DNA of 64,000 nucleotides from Pseudoalteromonas luteoviolacea (GTDB lineage Bacteria; Pseudomonadota; Gammaproteobacteria; Enterobacterales; Alteromonadaceae): positions 902,001 to 966,000 of the forward strand of contig NZ_CP015411.1 in assembly GCF_001750165.1 (NCBI RefSeq). Reading direction: 5' to 3'. The number at the start of each line of letters is the position of its first letter. Positions within the stretch are counted from its first letter, which is position 1. Positions 49,722 through 58,808 of this stretch are shown piece by piece. A program made the position numbers and the translations under genes. Under the pieces are notes generated by a model that searched no databases, was not told the origin of the DNA, and saw only the letters and a list, made by a program, of their open reading frames with translations.

Positions 49722-49883
49722 GTTGTATCCTCTTGATTGTTTTTTGTACTGCTTTTATGTATATATCGAGAAGTAATAAAATTGTAAAATAAGAGCTTAA
49801 GCACTAAATGAGGGCGTTTGTATAATAAAAAGTACAAATTGAGAGGATAATTAAGGATGTCGCAATAATGGCTTGGCGCAGTG

Positions 49884-49915
49884 GGCAAACACCATCTGGA
49901 ATAATGGTGTTTGCC
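49884..49915. other. Perfect 12-bp inverted repeat after yfhL
   Basis: GGCAAACACCAT / ATGGTGTTTGCC with an 8-base loop. There is no T-tract on either side, so it could be a Rho-type transcript end, a stabiliser or a binding site. Confidence 0.5.
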
Positions 49916-49925
49916 AACAAAAAGA

Positions 49926-50183
49926 TTACTGATCTAATTGACCGGTTAGGCGAAGATACTTGTCCGCTAGGGTATCTAGGCTTTCCAAGTGGTTGGGGTC
50001 TGGCTTAATGCAATCTATGGGGCAAACGCTGACACACGTTGGCTGGTCGTAATGCCCGACGCATTCTGTACATTTATCGGGGTCTATTTCATAGACTTTA
50101 CTGCCCATGTAAATTGCTTGGTTTGGACATTCAGGGTCGCACATATCACAGTTGATGCATTTGCTGGTAATGAGCAGCGCCAT
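49926..50183 (-). CDS. yfhL: YfhL-type 4Fe-4S dicluster ferredoxin
   Basis: An 85-residue ferredoxin. The first cluster motif is CINCDMCDPECPNQAIYM. The second is CTECVGHYDQPTCVSVCP, with the long insert between cysteines typical of the YfhL/Allochromatium-type 2[4Fe-4S] ferredoxins; a C-terminal helix closes the fold. Two bases after trhP, on the same strand, so translationally coupled. The pairing suggests it feeds electrons to TrhP or helps its cluster, which is inference. Confidence 0.92.
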   Translation of the reverse strand: MALLITSKCINCDMCDPECPNQAIYMGSKVYEIDPDKCTECVGHYDQPTCVSVCPIDCIKPDPNHLESLDTLADKYLRLTGQLDQ

Positions 50184-50185
50184 AT

Positions 50186-51544
50186 TTATGCCTTTTTAAA
50201 TGGGTTGCGCGTGTCTTCGTCGGTGCCCAAATTACGCATTAAAATAGCATGGTCTAAGTTGATGTCTTCTGGCAACGGAATTTGCACTATATGTCCAGAG
50301 CCTTTGGCATCTATGATGGTTTCACCTTTTTTGTTTTCCATATGCTCTAGGTTAAAGGCAATATTCCCTTGTGGCGTCATGAGCTCTAAGCTGTGGCCAG
50401 TACAGAATTTGTTTTTCACATCAATGTCGACCAAGCCATTATTATTTCGGCCTAAGATTTCGCCGACAAATTGCTGCTTGTCAGAAATCGAGTGACCATA
50501 TTCATAGTTTTGATAATCTTGATGCGCGTGACGTTTTAAGAAACCTTCGGTATAACCGCGATGAGCAAGGTTTTCTAACGTGCGCATGAGGCTCGGGTCA
50601 AAAGGTTTACCTGCAACGGCATCATCAATGGCTTTGCGGTATACTTGAGCAGTTCGTGCAACGTAATAGAATGACTTTGTTCTGCCTTCAATTTTTAAAC
50701 TGTGCACGCCCATTTGGGTGAGTTGCTCAACATATTGTACAGCACGTAGATCTTTTGAATTCATAATGTAAGTGCCGTGCTCATCTTCAAATGCAGGCAT
50801 ATACTCACCTGGGCGGCCTTGCTCTTCTAACATGAATACCTGATCAGTGGGCTGACCTTCGCCAAGCGTTGGGATCACTGCGTTTGGATCTACTTTATGG
50901 ACGACATCACCTAATTCAGTTTCTTGCCCTGGTTTGGCATCGTATCCCCAGCGGCACGCATTGGTGCAAGTTCCTTGGTTTGGATCGCGTTTATTAATAT
51001 AACCTGATAGTAAGCAGCGGCCAGAATACGCCATACACAGAGCGCCATGGACAAAGACCTCTAACTCTGTTTGTGGGCACAATGAGCGTATTTCTGCGAT
51101 TTCTTCGAGCGAAAGCTCTCGAGATAAAATGACGCGCTCAATCCCTTGATTTGCCCAAAACTGCACAGAGGCATAATTTACAGCATTGGCTTGCACTGAG
51201 AGGTGAATGGGCATATCAGGCCATTTTTCACGTACGAGCATAATTAGACCAGGATCTGACATGATCAACGCATCTGGTTTCATTGCGATAACGGGCTCAA
51301 TATCCCTTAAATAGGTTTTTACCTTGCTATTGTGCGGCGCAATATTCGACACCACATAGAGCTTTTTGTTTTGCTGGTGGGCTTCATTTATGCCGATCTC
51401 AAGGTTCGCTAAATCAAATTCATTGTTGCGCACACGCAAACTGTATCTTGGCTGTCCGGCATATACCGCATCTGCGCCATACGCAAAAGCGTAACGCATA
51501 TTCTTTAAACTGCCTGCGGGTGAAAGTAGCTCTGGTACAAACAT
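50186..51544 (-). CDS. trhP: tRNA 5-hydroxyuridine synthesis protein TrhP (peptidase U32 family)
   Basis: A 452-residue protein of the U32 family (YegQ). The N-terminal TIM-barrel-like part starts PELLSPAGSLKNMRYAFAYG (ADAVY); family motifs are VFVHGALCMAYSGRCLLSGY, INKRDPNQGTCTNACRW (cluster cysteines) and KIEGRTKSFYYVARTAQVYR. A C-terminal beta domain ends near NPFKKA. In E. coli TrhP hydroxylates U34 of tRNAs using prephenate, needing an iron-sulfur system. Length matches E. coli YegQ (453). It is co-transcribed with yfhL. Confidence 0.95.
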   Translation of the reverse strand: MFVPELLSPAGSLKNMRYAFAYGADAVYAGQPRYSLRVRNNEFDLANLEIGINEAHQQNKKLYVVSNIAPHNSKVKTYLRDIEPVIAMKPDALIMSDPGLIMLVREKWPDMPIHLSVQANAVNYASVQFWANQGIERVILSRELSLEEIAEIRSLCPQTELEVFVHGALCMAYSGRCLLSGYINKRDPNQGTCTNACRWGYDAKPGQETELGDVVHKVDPNAVIPTLGEGQPTDQVFMLEEQGRPGEYMPAFEDEHGTYIMNSKDLRAVQYVEQLTQMGVHSLKIEGRTKSFYYVARTAQVYRKAIDDAVAGKPFDPSLMRTLENLAHRGYTEGFLKRHAHQDYQNYEYGHSISDKQQFVGEILGRNNNGLVDIDVKNKFCTGHSLELMTPQGNIAFNLEHMENKKGETIIDAKGSGHIVQIPLPEDINLDHAILMRNLGTDEDTRNPFKKA

Positions 51545-51712
51545 GTCTAGACCTCATACATTGAACTGGTTACAAGCCAGCTGCTGGGGAAATTAAAAAG
51601 CGGCGCAGTATAAGGGAGATTGGTATAGGAGATTTTGACGTAGATCAGGTTTAATTCAGAGCAATACACAGTGTATTTTAACAAGGGTGTGGGCTTTTAC
51701 GTCTAAAGCGCG

Positions 51713-51718
51713 TATAAT
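51713..51718 (+). promoter_or_regulatory. Likely -10 element upstream of ndk
   Basis: TATAAT at 51713-51718 within GCGTATAATTCGCGCC, 43 bases before the ndk ATG. The -35 is weak (TGGGCT). Confidence 0.5.
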
Positions 51719-51760
51719 TCGCGCCCGTAAATATCAACAATTATTATTGGAGCTAAAAAG

Positions 51761-52192
51761 ATGGCTTTAGAGCGTACTTTTTCAATCGTTAAGCCTGATG
51801 CGGTAGCTAAAAACCACATCGGTGCAATCTATAACCGTTTCGAGTCTGCTGGTCTTAAGATCGTTGCTTCTAAAATGGTTCACCTTTCTCAAGAGAAAGC
51901 TGAAGGTTTCTACGCAGAGCACAAAGAGCGTCCTTTCTTCGGTGCACTAGTTGAGTTCATGACATCTGGCCCAGTAATGGTTCAGGTTCTTGAAGGTGAA
52001 GACGCAGTTCGCAAGAACCGTGAAATCATGGGTGCTACTAACCCTGCAGAAGCACTAGCTGGTACTTTACGCGCTGACTACGCTGACAGCATCGACGAGA
52101 ACGCGGTACACGGTTCAGACGCGACTGAATCAGCTGCTCGCGAAATCGCTTACTTCTTCAGCGACGAAGAAATCTGCCCTCGTACTCGTTAA
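51761..52192 (+). CDS. ndk: Nucleoside-diphosphate kinase
   Basis: A 143-residue enzyme that phosphorylates nucleoside diphosphates to triphosphates via a phosphohistidine. N-terminal ERTFSIVKPDAVAKN, then MGATNPAEALAGTLRADYA, and the catalytic site NAVHGSDATESAAREIAYFF with the phosphorylated His. Length matches E. coli Ndk (143). The start has TTGGAGCTAAAAAG upstream. It has strong codon preference for common codons, as expected for a highly expressed gene. First gene of the conserved housekeeping block, with its own terminator. Confidence 0.98.
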   Translation: MALERTFSIVKPDAVAKNHIGAIYNRFESAGLKIVASKMVHLSQEKAEGFYAEHKERPFFGALVEFMTSGPVMVQVLEGEDAVRKNREIMGATNPAEALAGTLRADYADSIDENAVHGSDATESAAREIAYFFSDEEICPRTR

Positions 52193-52210
52193 TTTCGAGT
52201 TGAGCAGATG

Positions 52211-52236
52211 AAAAAGGGCTCTAGGGCCCTTTTTTA
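52211..52236 (+). terminator. Terminator of ndk
   Basis: Stem AAAAAGGGC / GCCCTTTTTT with a small loop, followed by AATC. Confidence 0.9.
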
Positions 52237-52382
52237 ATCTCTTTAATACGTATTGATCGTTTTGAAAAGCAATTGGGGTGTTTTTGAAAGCGATTACATC
52301 ATTGCGATGTTTGATTGATTTTTGTACAATTGCGCGCTTTTATTTATGTTGTTCAATCCGTCACCTGAACTGAGGTTGTTTC

Positions 52383-53513
52383 ATGGCCACGACTGAGAAA
52401 AAAATTAACCTATTAGATTTAAACCGCGAGGGGATGCGCGAGTTATTTGCTTCATTTGGCGAAAAGCCATTCCGCGCCGATCAGGTGATGAAGTGGATAT
52501 ACCATTTTGGTATCGATAACTTTGATGATATGAGCAATATCAATAAAAAGTTAAGAGCAAAACTGCAAAGCCAGTGCGAAATTAAAGCGCCTGAAATTTC
52601 AGTAAAGCAGGTTGCAAGTGATGGCACGATTAAATATGCAATGATTCTTGAGGGGGGTCAGGAAGTAGAGACTGTATGGATCCCTGAAAAAGACCGTGCT
52701 ACATTGTGTGTTTCTTCACAGGTTGGCTGTGCACTAGAGTGTACTTTCTGTTCGACTGCTCAACAAGGTTTCAACCGTAACTTGAAAGTGTCTGAAATCA
52801 TTGGTCAGGTGTGGCGTGTTGCGACCGACATTGGCCTTCATGATGGCGACAGCACCAAGCGACCCATTACCAATGTTGTCATGATGGGCATGGGTGAGCC
52901 CTTGCTAAACATCAATAACGTTGTACCTGCGATGGAATTGATGATGGATGACTGGGCGTTTGGCTTGTCTAAGCGTCGAGTCACGTTGAGTACATCAGGG
53001 GTGGTACCTGCATTAGATATATTAAAAGAGAAAATTGACGTTGCTTTGGCGATTTCTCTTCATGCGCCTAATAACCCTCTTCGTGATGAACTGGTGCCAA
53101 TCAATAAGAAGTACCCAATTGAAGAGTTTCTAGCAGCATGTCGTCGCTATATTGATGGCTCAAAGGCAAACAAAGATGTCACCATTGAGTACGTGATGTT
53201 GCAAGGGGTGAACGACAGCACAGATCATGCACATGAGTTGGTGCAAGTGTTAAAGGGCACACCGTCGAAAATTAATTTGATCCCATTCAACCCGTTCCCT
53301 GGTAATGAGTACGGTCGTTCGAGCAATAGCCGAATCGATCGCTTTTCTAAAGTGCTACAAGCTGCGGGCCTAACTTGTATTGTTCGACGCACACGTGGTG
53401 ATGATATTGACGCTGCTTGTGGTCAATTAGTAGGTGATGTCGTTGACAGAACCAAACGTGTTGTGAGAAAGCAGCAAAACCAAGACAATGCAATAACAGT
53501 AAAAGTAGGCTAA
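52383..53513 (+). CDS. rlmN: 23S rRNA (adenine2503-C2)/tRNA(A37) methyltransferase RlmN
   Basis: A 376-residue radical SAM enzyme that makes 2-methyladenosine at A2503 of 23S rRNA and A37 of some tRNAs. The cluster-binding motif is CALECTFCSTAQQG. Other signatures are RATLCVSSQVGC, NVVMMGMGEPLLN and RRVTLSTSGVVPA. The two mechanistic cysteines sit in RVTLSTSG-downstream region and at the C-terminus in RGDDIDAACGQL. Length close to E. coli (384). Followed by pilW as in other gammaproteobacteria. Confidence 0.97.
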   Translation: MATTEKKINLLDLNREGMRELFASFGEKPFRADQVMKWIYHFGIDNFDDMSNINKKLRAKLQSQCEIKAPEISVKQVASDGTIKYAMILEGGQEVETVWIPEKDRATLCVSSQVGCALECTFCSTAQQGFNRNLKVSEIIGQVWRVATDIGLHDGDSTKRPITNVVMMGMGEPLLNINNVVPAMELMMDDWAFGLSKRRVTLSTSGVVPALDILKEKIDVALAISLHAPNNPLRDELVPINKKYPIEEFLAACRRYIDGSKANKDVTIEYVMLQGVNDSTDHAHELVQVLKGTPSKINLIPFNPFPGNEYGRSSNSRIDRFSKVLQAAGLTCIVRRTRGDDIDAACGQLVGDVVDRTKRVVRKQQNQDNAITVKVG

Positions 53514-53525
53514 AAAATAGATGAA

Positions 53526-53561
53526 ACACAGTGGCTTTGAGGTAATATAGAGTCACTGTGT
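53526..53561 (+). other. Inverted repeat between rlmN and pilW
   Basis: ACACAGTG / CACTGTGT with a loop of about 20 bases and an extra GCT/AG pairing. There is no T-tract, so it may be an attenuator or a processing site in a polycistronic mRNA. Confidence 0.4.
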
Positions 53562-53580
53562 CTTAGCAAAAAGGTGGTCA

Positions 53581-55266
53581 ATGCCTGCTTTAAAGGATGG
53601 TTTACTCACTCAGTTATCATTTTGTACATCTCGGCGTATGCTGAGCGGTATCTGTGGTGTTGTGGTATTAGCGAGTCTAAGTGGTTGTGTAACTGAAACA
53701 CGTTATGCAAACAACAATAAGCCAGTAGTGCAAAAAAAGACCAACAATAAAGATGCGGCTAAAACCCGTATTGCCCTTGCCTTACAGTATCTCAACGCGG
53801 GTAATAATACCCAAGCGAAATATAATCTTGATAGGGCTTTGAACTTAGCGCCCAAATTGCCTGAAAGCCATTATGCGCTTGCGTATTACTTTGAACAAGT
53901 CGGCGAAAATGAAAAAGCGCAAAATGCGTATGTCAGTGCCTTGAAGTACGGCCCAAATGACCCCAACACACGCAATAACTATGGCGCTTTTTTATGTCGT
54001 ATCGGAGATTACGACGCTGCGACTGAACAATTTTTTAAAGCCATTGATATCCCGAGTTACCTGCGTGTCGCAGAGAGCTACGAAAATCTTGCACTGTGCG
54101 CGCTGCGTCAGGACAACTTTGATCTCGCATTAGAGTATTTGAAACGCGCCTTAGATCATAACTCTCAGCGTCAATCTGTGCTGATCTTGATGGCCAGTGT
54201 GTTTTATGCGAAAAGTGAGTTACACCGAGCTGAAGATGTACTCAAGGTTTACGCCAATAAAGGGTTCGTTTCAGCTCGAGGGATGCTGCTTGAGCATCTA
54301 TTGTCTGCCAGAATGGGGCGCTTGCAATATGCGCAAGAGCTAGAGACTTTGCTGTTACAAACTTATCCAAGTTCTGTTGAAGCACGCTTGATGTTAAATA
54401 ACACATTGCAGTTGAGTGAATTCGAGCAATTGAAAGAGCAATATAGAGTCGCTCAGCTTAATAAGATCACTCAACTTGATGACAGCCGCGTGGTGGCTAA
54501 TCCGCAAATTAAAATAAAGCGTAAAGTACCTGAAGTTGCACACAATGAAGAGAATCGTGTATTAGCAGATGATGCAAATCAAAAAGCGACGTCTTCTTAC
54601 TCATTGCTCACAAAAGCAAAGCACTCTGTTTCTCAGGCATCGAATGAGCAAAGTCAACAGAGCGCAGTGAGAGACAACTCTGAAACTGATTCTGCAATAT
54701 TCACCGATGGTTCACGCGCACAACGTACAGTAGCACTGCGCGAAAATACAATAGACCCCGATATTGTTATTACTGAACAACAGGACGAGTCCAAAGTACG
54801 TTTTATAACGACACCCAAGAAAGTTGATACTGAGCAAGTGGTTTTTCATCGGGTAGATCCGAGTGAGATAACTTTTTCCCGAGAGCCACTAGCGAGCAGC
54901 ATTGAGTTTGATGATTCAGGGCGAATGCTGAATGAGGAAGTACTGCTTCCTGAAGTACCGACACACCGTATTGAAATGGGAGAAAACCTGTTCAGTATAT
55001 CAGTAAAATATAATATTAAGCTTGAAAAGTTGCTAAAATGGAATGCGCTAAAAAAGTCTGATCGGCTTACAGTCGGGCAAGTTGTTTTTTTAAATGACCC
55101 TATTACGACACATGCTATCGTACAAGGTGAGTCATTGTTTGATATTGCCATAAAGCATAAGTTATTAATTGATGACTTAATGCGCTGGAACAGATTAACA
55201 CCTGATGTTGCCCTAACGCCTGGGCGACGCATTTTAATAGTAGACCCTAATAACTATATTTTATGA
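53581..55266 (+). CDS. pilW: PilW/PilF-type type IV pilus lipoprotein with tandem LysM domains
   Basis: A 561-residue protein, roughly twice the usual PilW (about 250). The N-terminus has a lipoprotein signal (SGICGVVVLASLSGCV, lipobox SLSGC), a TPR solenoid at about 60-270 (ALQYLNAGNNTQAKYNLDRA; ESHYALAYYFEQVGENEKAQ; NNYGAFLCRIGDYDAATEQF; AESYENLALCALRQDNFDLA) and a low-complexity middle. Two LysM modules follow (HRIEMGENLFSISVKYNIKL; HAIVQGESLFDIAIKHKLLI). PilW/PilF helps the PilQ secretin assemble; LysM binds peptidoglycan. The start at 53581 has AAGGTGG; 53638 has none. It overlaps rodZ by four bases. Confidence 0.88.
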   Translation: MPALKDGLLTQLSFCTSRRMLSGICGVVVLASLSGCVTETRYANNNKPVVQKKTNNKDAAKTRIALALQYLNAGNNTQAKYNLDRALNLAPKLPESHYALAYYFEQVGENEKAQNAYVSALKYGPNDPNTRNNYGAFLCRIGDYDAATEQFFKAIDIPSYLRVAESYENLALCALRQDNFDLALEYLKRALDHNSQRQSVLILMASVFYAKSELHRAEDVLKVYANKGFVSARGMLLEHLLSARMGRLQYAQELETLLLQTYPSSVEARLMLNNTLQLSEFEQLKEQYRVAQLNKITQLDDSRVVANPQIKIKRKVPEVAHNEENRVLADDANQKATSSYSLLTKAKHSVSQASNEQSQQSAVRDNSETDSAIFTDGSRAQRTVALRENTIDPDIVITEQQDESKVRFITTPKKVDTEQVVFHRVDPSEITFSREPLASSIEFDDSGRMLNEEVLLPEVPTHRIEMGENLFSISVKYNIKLEKLLKWNALKKSDRLTVGQVVFLNDPITTHAIVQGESLFDIAIKHKLLIDDLMRWNRLTPDVALTPGRRILIVDPNNYIL

Positions 55267-56252
55267 ATCTAGAAGAGAATGAAACGAAGACCGAGTCAAT
55301 ATCGCTCGGTCAGACCTTAGCAAACGCCAGAACAGAGCAGAGTTTAAGCTTTGATGATATTGCTGCTCGTTTAAAACTAAATCACAGCCAAATTACTAAG
55401 CTAGAGAATGATGAATATCAAACTTTGGGACCAGAGACGTTTGTAAGAGGTTATATCAAAAGTTACAGCTCGTTACTCGGGTTAGACAGTGAAAGTGTCT
55501 TAGCCCTATATGAGACGCCTGATGTGCCAGAACAGAAGCGCAATATGAAAAGCTTTTCTCGGCGCACAGAAAAAGAGGCCAATGATAATCGGCTGATGGT
55601 CGTCAGTTATTTGATGCTCATTGTGTTTGTTGGCTTGTCGGCATTTTGGTGGTGGCAAACAGCAAGTAAAAAGGACTCTAGCGAGGAAATTAGTGGCTTG
55701 AGTGAGGCAATTGCGACGCAAAGCTCGTCAGTTACCCCTACTTCAGAAGCATCTCCGACAAAGGCGATTGAGCCAATGGTTACTGAGCAACAAACTGTGG
55801 CAAGTCAAAAAAATGAGCTTAGTGAGTCATTCAATATGGAAGTTGCACCAACAACGGAATCAGTAAATAGTGATGCTCAGCAAGTCACCGAGCAACAAAG
55901 TAGCTCAGTTAATCCAGTTGCTGATGAAAGCTTCAATGTACAAATACAAGGCTCTGAGTCACCTGTTCGATCGCCAGAGTCTCAAAATACGCTTGCTACA
56001 CCTTCTATGAGTCAAGTTGTCATGTATTTTGAACAAGATAGTTGGGTAGAGATCTTTGATGCAACCCAAGAAAGAGTTGCATTTGGTGTAAAAAAAGCTG
56101 GTTATACAATGACAGTCACAGGCCAAGCGCCTTTTTCTGTTGTGCTAGGTAAACACCAAGTGGTAAGTATTGAATTGGATGGTCAACCGATCGATATATC
56201 TGGATTACCACGAAATCGTTTAGCAAAATTTAAATTACCGTTAGCAGAGTAG
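55263..56252 (+). CDS. rodZ: Cytoskeletal/HTH membrane protein RodZ
   Basis: A 329-residue bitopic membrane protein that links MreB filaments to the cell wall machinery. The N-terminal cro/C1-type HTH is LGQTLANARTEQSLSFDDIA, then ARLKLNHSQITKLENDEY and FVRGYIKSYSSLLGLD (residues 17-82). One membrane helix is at about 110-130 (MVVSYLMLIVFVGLSAFWWW). A Ser/Thr/Gln-rich periplasmic linker precedes a C-terminal DUF4115 domain (QDSWVEIFDATQERVAFG, then PFSVVLGKHQVVSIELDG). Length matches E. coli (337). Overlaps pilW by four bases. Confidence 0.95.
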   Translation: MNLEENETKTESISLGQTLANARTEQSLSFDDIAARLKLNHSQITKLENDEYQTLGPETFVRGYIKSYSSLLGLDSESVLALYETPDVPEQKRNMKSFSRRTEKEANDNRLMVVSYLMLIVFVGLSAFWWWQTASKKDSSEEISGLSEAIATQSSSVTPTSEASPTKAIEPMVTEQQTVASQKNELSESFNMEVAPTTESVNSDAQQVTEQQSSSVNPVADESFNVQIQGSESPVRSPESQNTLATPSMSQVVMYFEQDSWVEIFDATQERVAFGVKKAGYTMTVTGQAPFSVVLGKHQVVSIELDGQPIDISGLPRNRLAKFKLPLAE

Positions 56253-56257
56253 TCGTC

Positions 56258-57379
56258 ATGTTTTCAGAATCTCCCATAAAACGAAGAAAGTCCACACGTA
56301 TCAATGTTGGTAATGTTCCCATTGGCGATGGCGCGCCAATTGCTGTGCAATCGATGACAAACACGGACACCTTGGATGTTGATGCCACTGTGGCGCAGAT
56401 CCGTGCTATTCAAGATGCTGGCGCGGATATCGTGCGTGTTTCTGTTCCGACGATGGATGCAGCGGAAGCATTCAAAAGCATTAAAGAACAAGTGGATATC
56501 CCACTTGTAGCGGATATACATTTTGACTATCGAATTGCTTTGAAAGTGGCGCAATATGGCGTTGATTGCTTGCGTATTAACCCCGGAAACATTGGTAGCG
56601 AAGACAGAATAAGAGCGGTTGTTGACGCAGCGCAAGAGCGTAATATTCCAATTCGTATAGGGGTAAATGGCGGATCACTGGAGCGCGATTTACAAGAGAA
56701 ATATGGAGAGCCGACACCGGAAGCGTTGCTTGAATCTGCAATGCGTCATGTGGAAATTTTGCAGCGATTAAACTTCGATCAGTTTAAAGTGTCTGTGAAA
56801 GCATCAGATGTATTTTTGGCTGTTGGCGCCTATCGCTTACTGGCCAAAGAAATTGATCAACCTTTGCACTTAGGTATTACCGAAGCAGGTGGCTTTAGAG
56901 CCGGTTCTGTAAAGTCAGCAGTGGGTTTAGGTATGCTACTTGCCGAAGGGATTGGTGATACATTGCGTGTATCACTGGCAGCAGATCCAGTACAAGAAAT
57001 CAAAGTTGGCTTTGATATTTTAAAGTCTTTGCGGATCCGTTCCCGAGGTATTAATTTCATCGCTTGCCCTAGTTGCTCAAGGCAAGAGTTTGATGTAGTC
57101 AATACCATGAACCAATTAGAAGAAAGGTTAGAAGATATCATCTCACCAATCACGGTTTCTGTTATTGGTTGTGTTGTAAACGGACCTGGTGAAGCGCTGG
57201 TGAGTGACCTTGGTTTAGCGGGGGCTAATCGTCGCTCAGGCCTTTATATCAATGGTGAGCGTCAAAAGACGAGAATTGACAACGATAACATCGTTGAACA
57301 ATTAGAAGAGCAAGTACGAGATTACGTTGCTAAAAAAGAAGCTCAACCGAGCATAGATGTTAAAATTATCGAAGAATAG
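56258..57379 (+). CDS. ispG: 4-hydroxy-3-methylbut-2-enyl diphosphate synthase IspG
   Basis: A 373-residue iron-sulfur enzyme of the MEP isoprenoid pathway that converts MEcPP to HMBPP. The N-terminal barrel starts VGNVPIGDGAPIAVQSMTNT. The [4Fe-4S] cysteines are in ACPSCSRQEFD and GCVVNGPGEA, all three seen. Length matches E. coli IspG (372). Order rodZ-ispG-hisS is widely conserved. It starts six bases after the rodZ stop, with GAGTAGTCG acting as RBS. Confidence 0.97.
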   Translation: MFSESPIKRRKSTRINVGNVPIGDGAPIAVQSMTNTDTLDVDATVAQIRAIQDAGADIVRVSVPTMDAAEAFKSIKEQVDIPLVADIHFDYRIALKVAQYGVDCLRINPGNIGSEDRIRAVVDAAQERNIPIRIGVNGGSLERDLQEKYGEPTPEALLESAMRHVEILQRLNFDQFKVSVKASDVFLAVGAYRLLAKEIDQPLHLGITEAGGFRAGSVKSAVGLGMLLAEGIGDTLRVSLAADPVQEIKVGFDILKSLRIRSRGINFIACPSCSRQEFDVVNTMNQLEERLEDIISPITVSVIGCVVNGPGEALVSDLGLAGANRRSGLYINGERQKTRIDNDNIVEQLEEQVRDYVAKKEAQPSIDVKIIEE

Positions 57380-57404
57380 GCTTTTTGTAGGCAGATTTAA
57401 TTCG

Positions 57405-57432
57405 TTTACGTTTTAGGCGAGCTGGGTATAAT
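57405..57432 (+). promoter_or_regulatory. Predicted sigma70 promoter upstream of hisS
   Basis: TTTACG (57405-57410), 16-base spacer, TATAAT (57427-57432); the hisS start is 90 bases downstream. It would give hisS-yfgM-bamB its own promoter. Confidence 0.6.
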
Positions 57433-57521
57433 AGACGCATTTTATCGTACCGCATTCAGGGTTTTGTTGTATCCTGCGCTTGTATTTTTAAGAAAAGCAT
57501 AGTTAAAAATTAGGAATTTCA

Positions 57522-58799
57522 GTGGCAAAGCAAATTAAGGCAATTCGTGGCATGAAAGATTGCCTGCCGGGCACGACTCAGATCTGGCAAAAAGTTGAAG
57601 CGGCATTAAGAGATACAATGGGCGCATTCGGTTATCAGGAAATTCGTTTCCCTACTGTCGAATCAACAGATTTGTTTAAACGCTCTATCGGTGAAGTGAC
57701 CGATATCGTTGAAAAAGAAATGTATACATTTGAAGATCGCAATGGTGACTCACTGACTTTACGTCCAGAAGGGACTGCGGTATGTGTGAGAGCCGGTGTG
57801 GAAGGTGGATTACTTTATAACCAAGAGCAAAGACTTTGGTATATGGGTCCAATGTTCCGCCGTGAGCGTCCGCAAAAAGGCCGCTACCGTCAATTCCACC
57901 AATTTGGTGTCGAGACTTTTGGTATTGCGACTGCTGACATCGACGCTGAGCTAATCATCATGACTGCAAGACTTTGGAAGTCATTTGGTATCTCAGAGCA
58001 TGTTAGATTGGAACTTAACTCATTAGGCTCTAATGACGCGCGTGCGGCATATAAAGATATTTTAGTGGCGTATCTAGAACAGCATAAAGACAGGTTAGAT
58101 GAAGACTCATTACGTCGTATGTATACTAACCCGCTTCGTGTTCTAGATAGTAAGAATCCAGAAGTTCAAGCTGTGGTAGCAGATGCTCCAAAGCTGTCAG
58201 AGCATTTAGACGAAGAGTCAGTTCAACATTTTACAAATTTATGTGAACGTTTAGACGCGGCTGGCGTCGAATATCAGGTTAATGATAACTTGGTACGCGG
58301 TTTAGATTACTATAATCGCACTGTTTTTGAGTGGGTAACTGATAGTCTTGGTGCACAAGGTACGGTCTGTGCCGGTGGTCGCTACGATGGCTTAGTTGAA
58401 CAACTCGGTGGTAAAGGTACGCCTGCTGTTGGTTTTGCAATGGGCATGGAGCGTTTAATTTTACTGCTAGAAGAATTGAACAGTGTGGGTGAAATTCGTC
58501 GTAATGTAGATGTTTATGTTGCGGCGATGGGTGATGTTGCTAGTATCAAAGCGCCAGCAATTGCAGAGGAACTTCGCGATAGTGTGCCTGGGTTGAGAGT
58601 TCAAGTACACGCCGGTGGTGGTAACTTTAAGAAACAATTAAAGCGTGCAGATAACAGTGGTGCTGTTGTTGCGCTTATCTTTGGTGAAGATGAGATTGCA
58701 AACAATACAGTGACAATTAAGTATTTACGCGAACAAAAAGAACAATTGACTTTGCCTATGGTTGAAGCTCATGCGGTTTTGGCACAATTGGTAGGGTAA
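57522..58799 (+). CDS. hisS: Histidine-tRNA ligase
   Basis: A 425-residue class II aminoacyl-tRNA synthetase, same length as E. coli HisS (424). Start codon is GTG with AGGAATTTC upstream. Class II motif 1 lies in VEAALRDTMGAFGYQEIRFP. Motif 2 is MFRRERPQKGRYRQFHQFGV. The histidine-binding motifs are RPEGTA and VRGLDYYNRTVFEW; motif 3 is GFAMGMERL. The C-terminal anticodon-binding domain ends LPMVEAHAVLAQLVG. Confidence 0.98.
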   Translation: MAKQIKAIRGMKDCLPGTTQIWQKVEAALRDTMGAFGYQEIRFPTVESTDLFKRSIGEVTDIVEKEMYTFEDRNGDSLTLRPEGTAVCVRAGVEGGLLYNQEQRLWYMGPMFRRERPQKGRYRQFHQFGVETFGIATADIDAELIIMTARLWKSFGISEHVRLELNSLGSNDARAAYKDILVAYLEQHKDRLDEDSLRRMYTNPLRVLDSKNPEVQAVVADAPKLSEHLDEESVQHFTNLCERLDAAGVEYQVNDNLVRGLDYYNRTVFEWVTDSLGAQGTVCAGGRYDGLVEQLGGKGTPAVGFAMGMERLILLLEELNSVGEIRRNVDVYVAAMGDVASIKAPAIAEELRDSVPGLRVQVHAGGGNFKKQLKRADNSGAVVALIFGEDEIANNTVTIKYLREQKEQLTLPMVEAHAVLAQLVG

Positions 58800-58808
58800 G
58801 AGGTTAGA

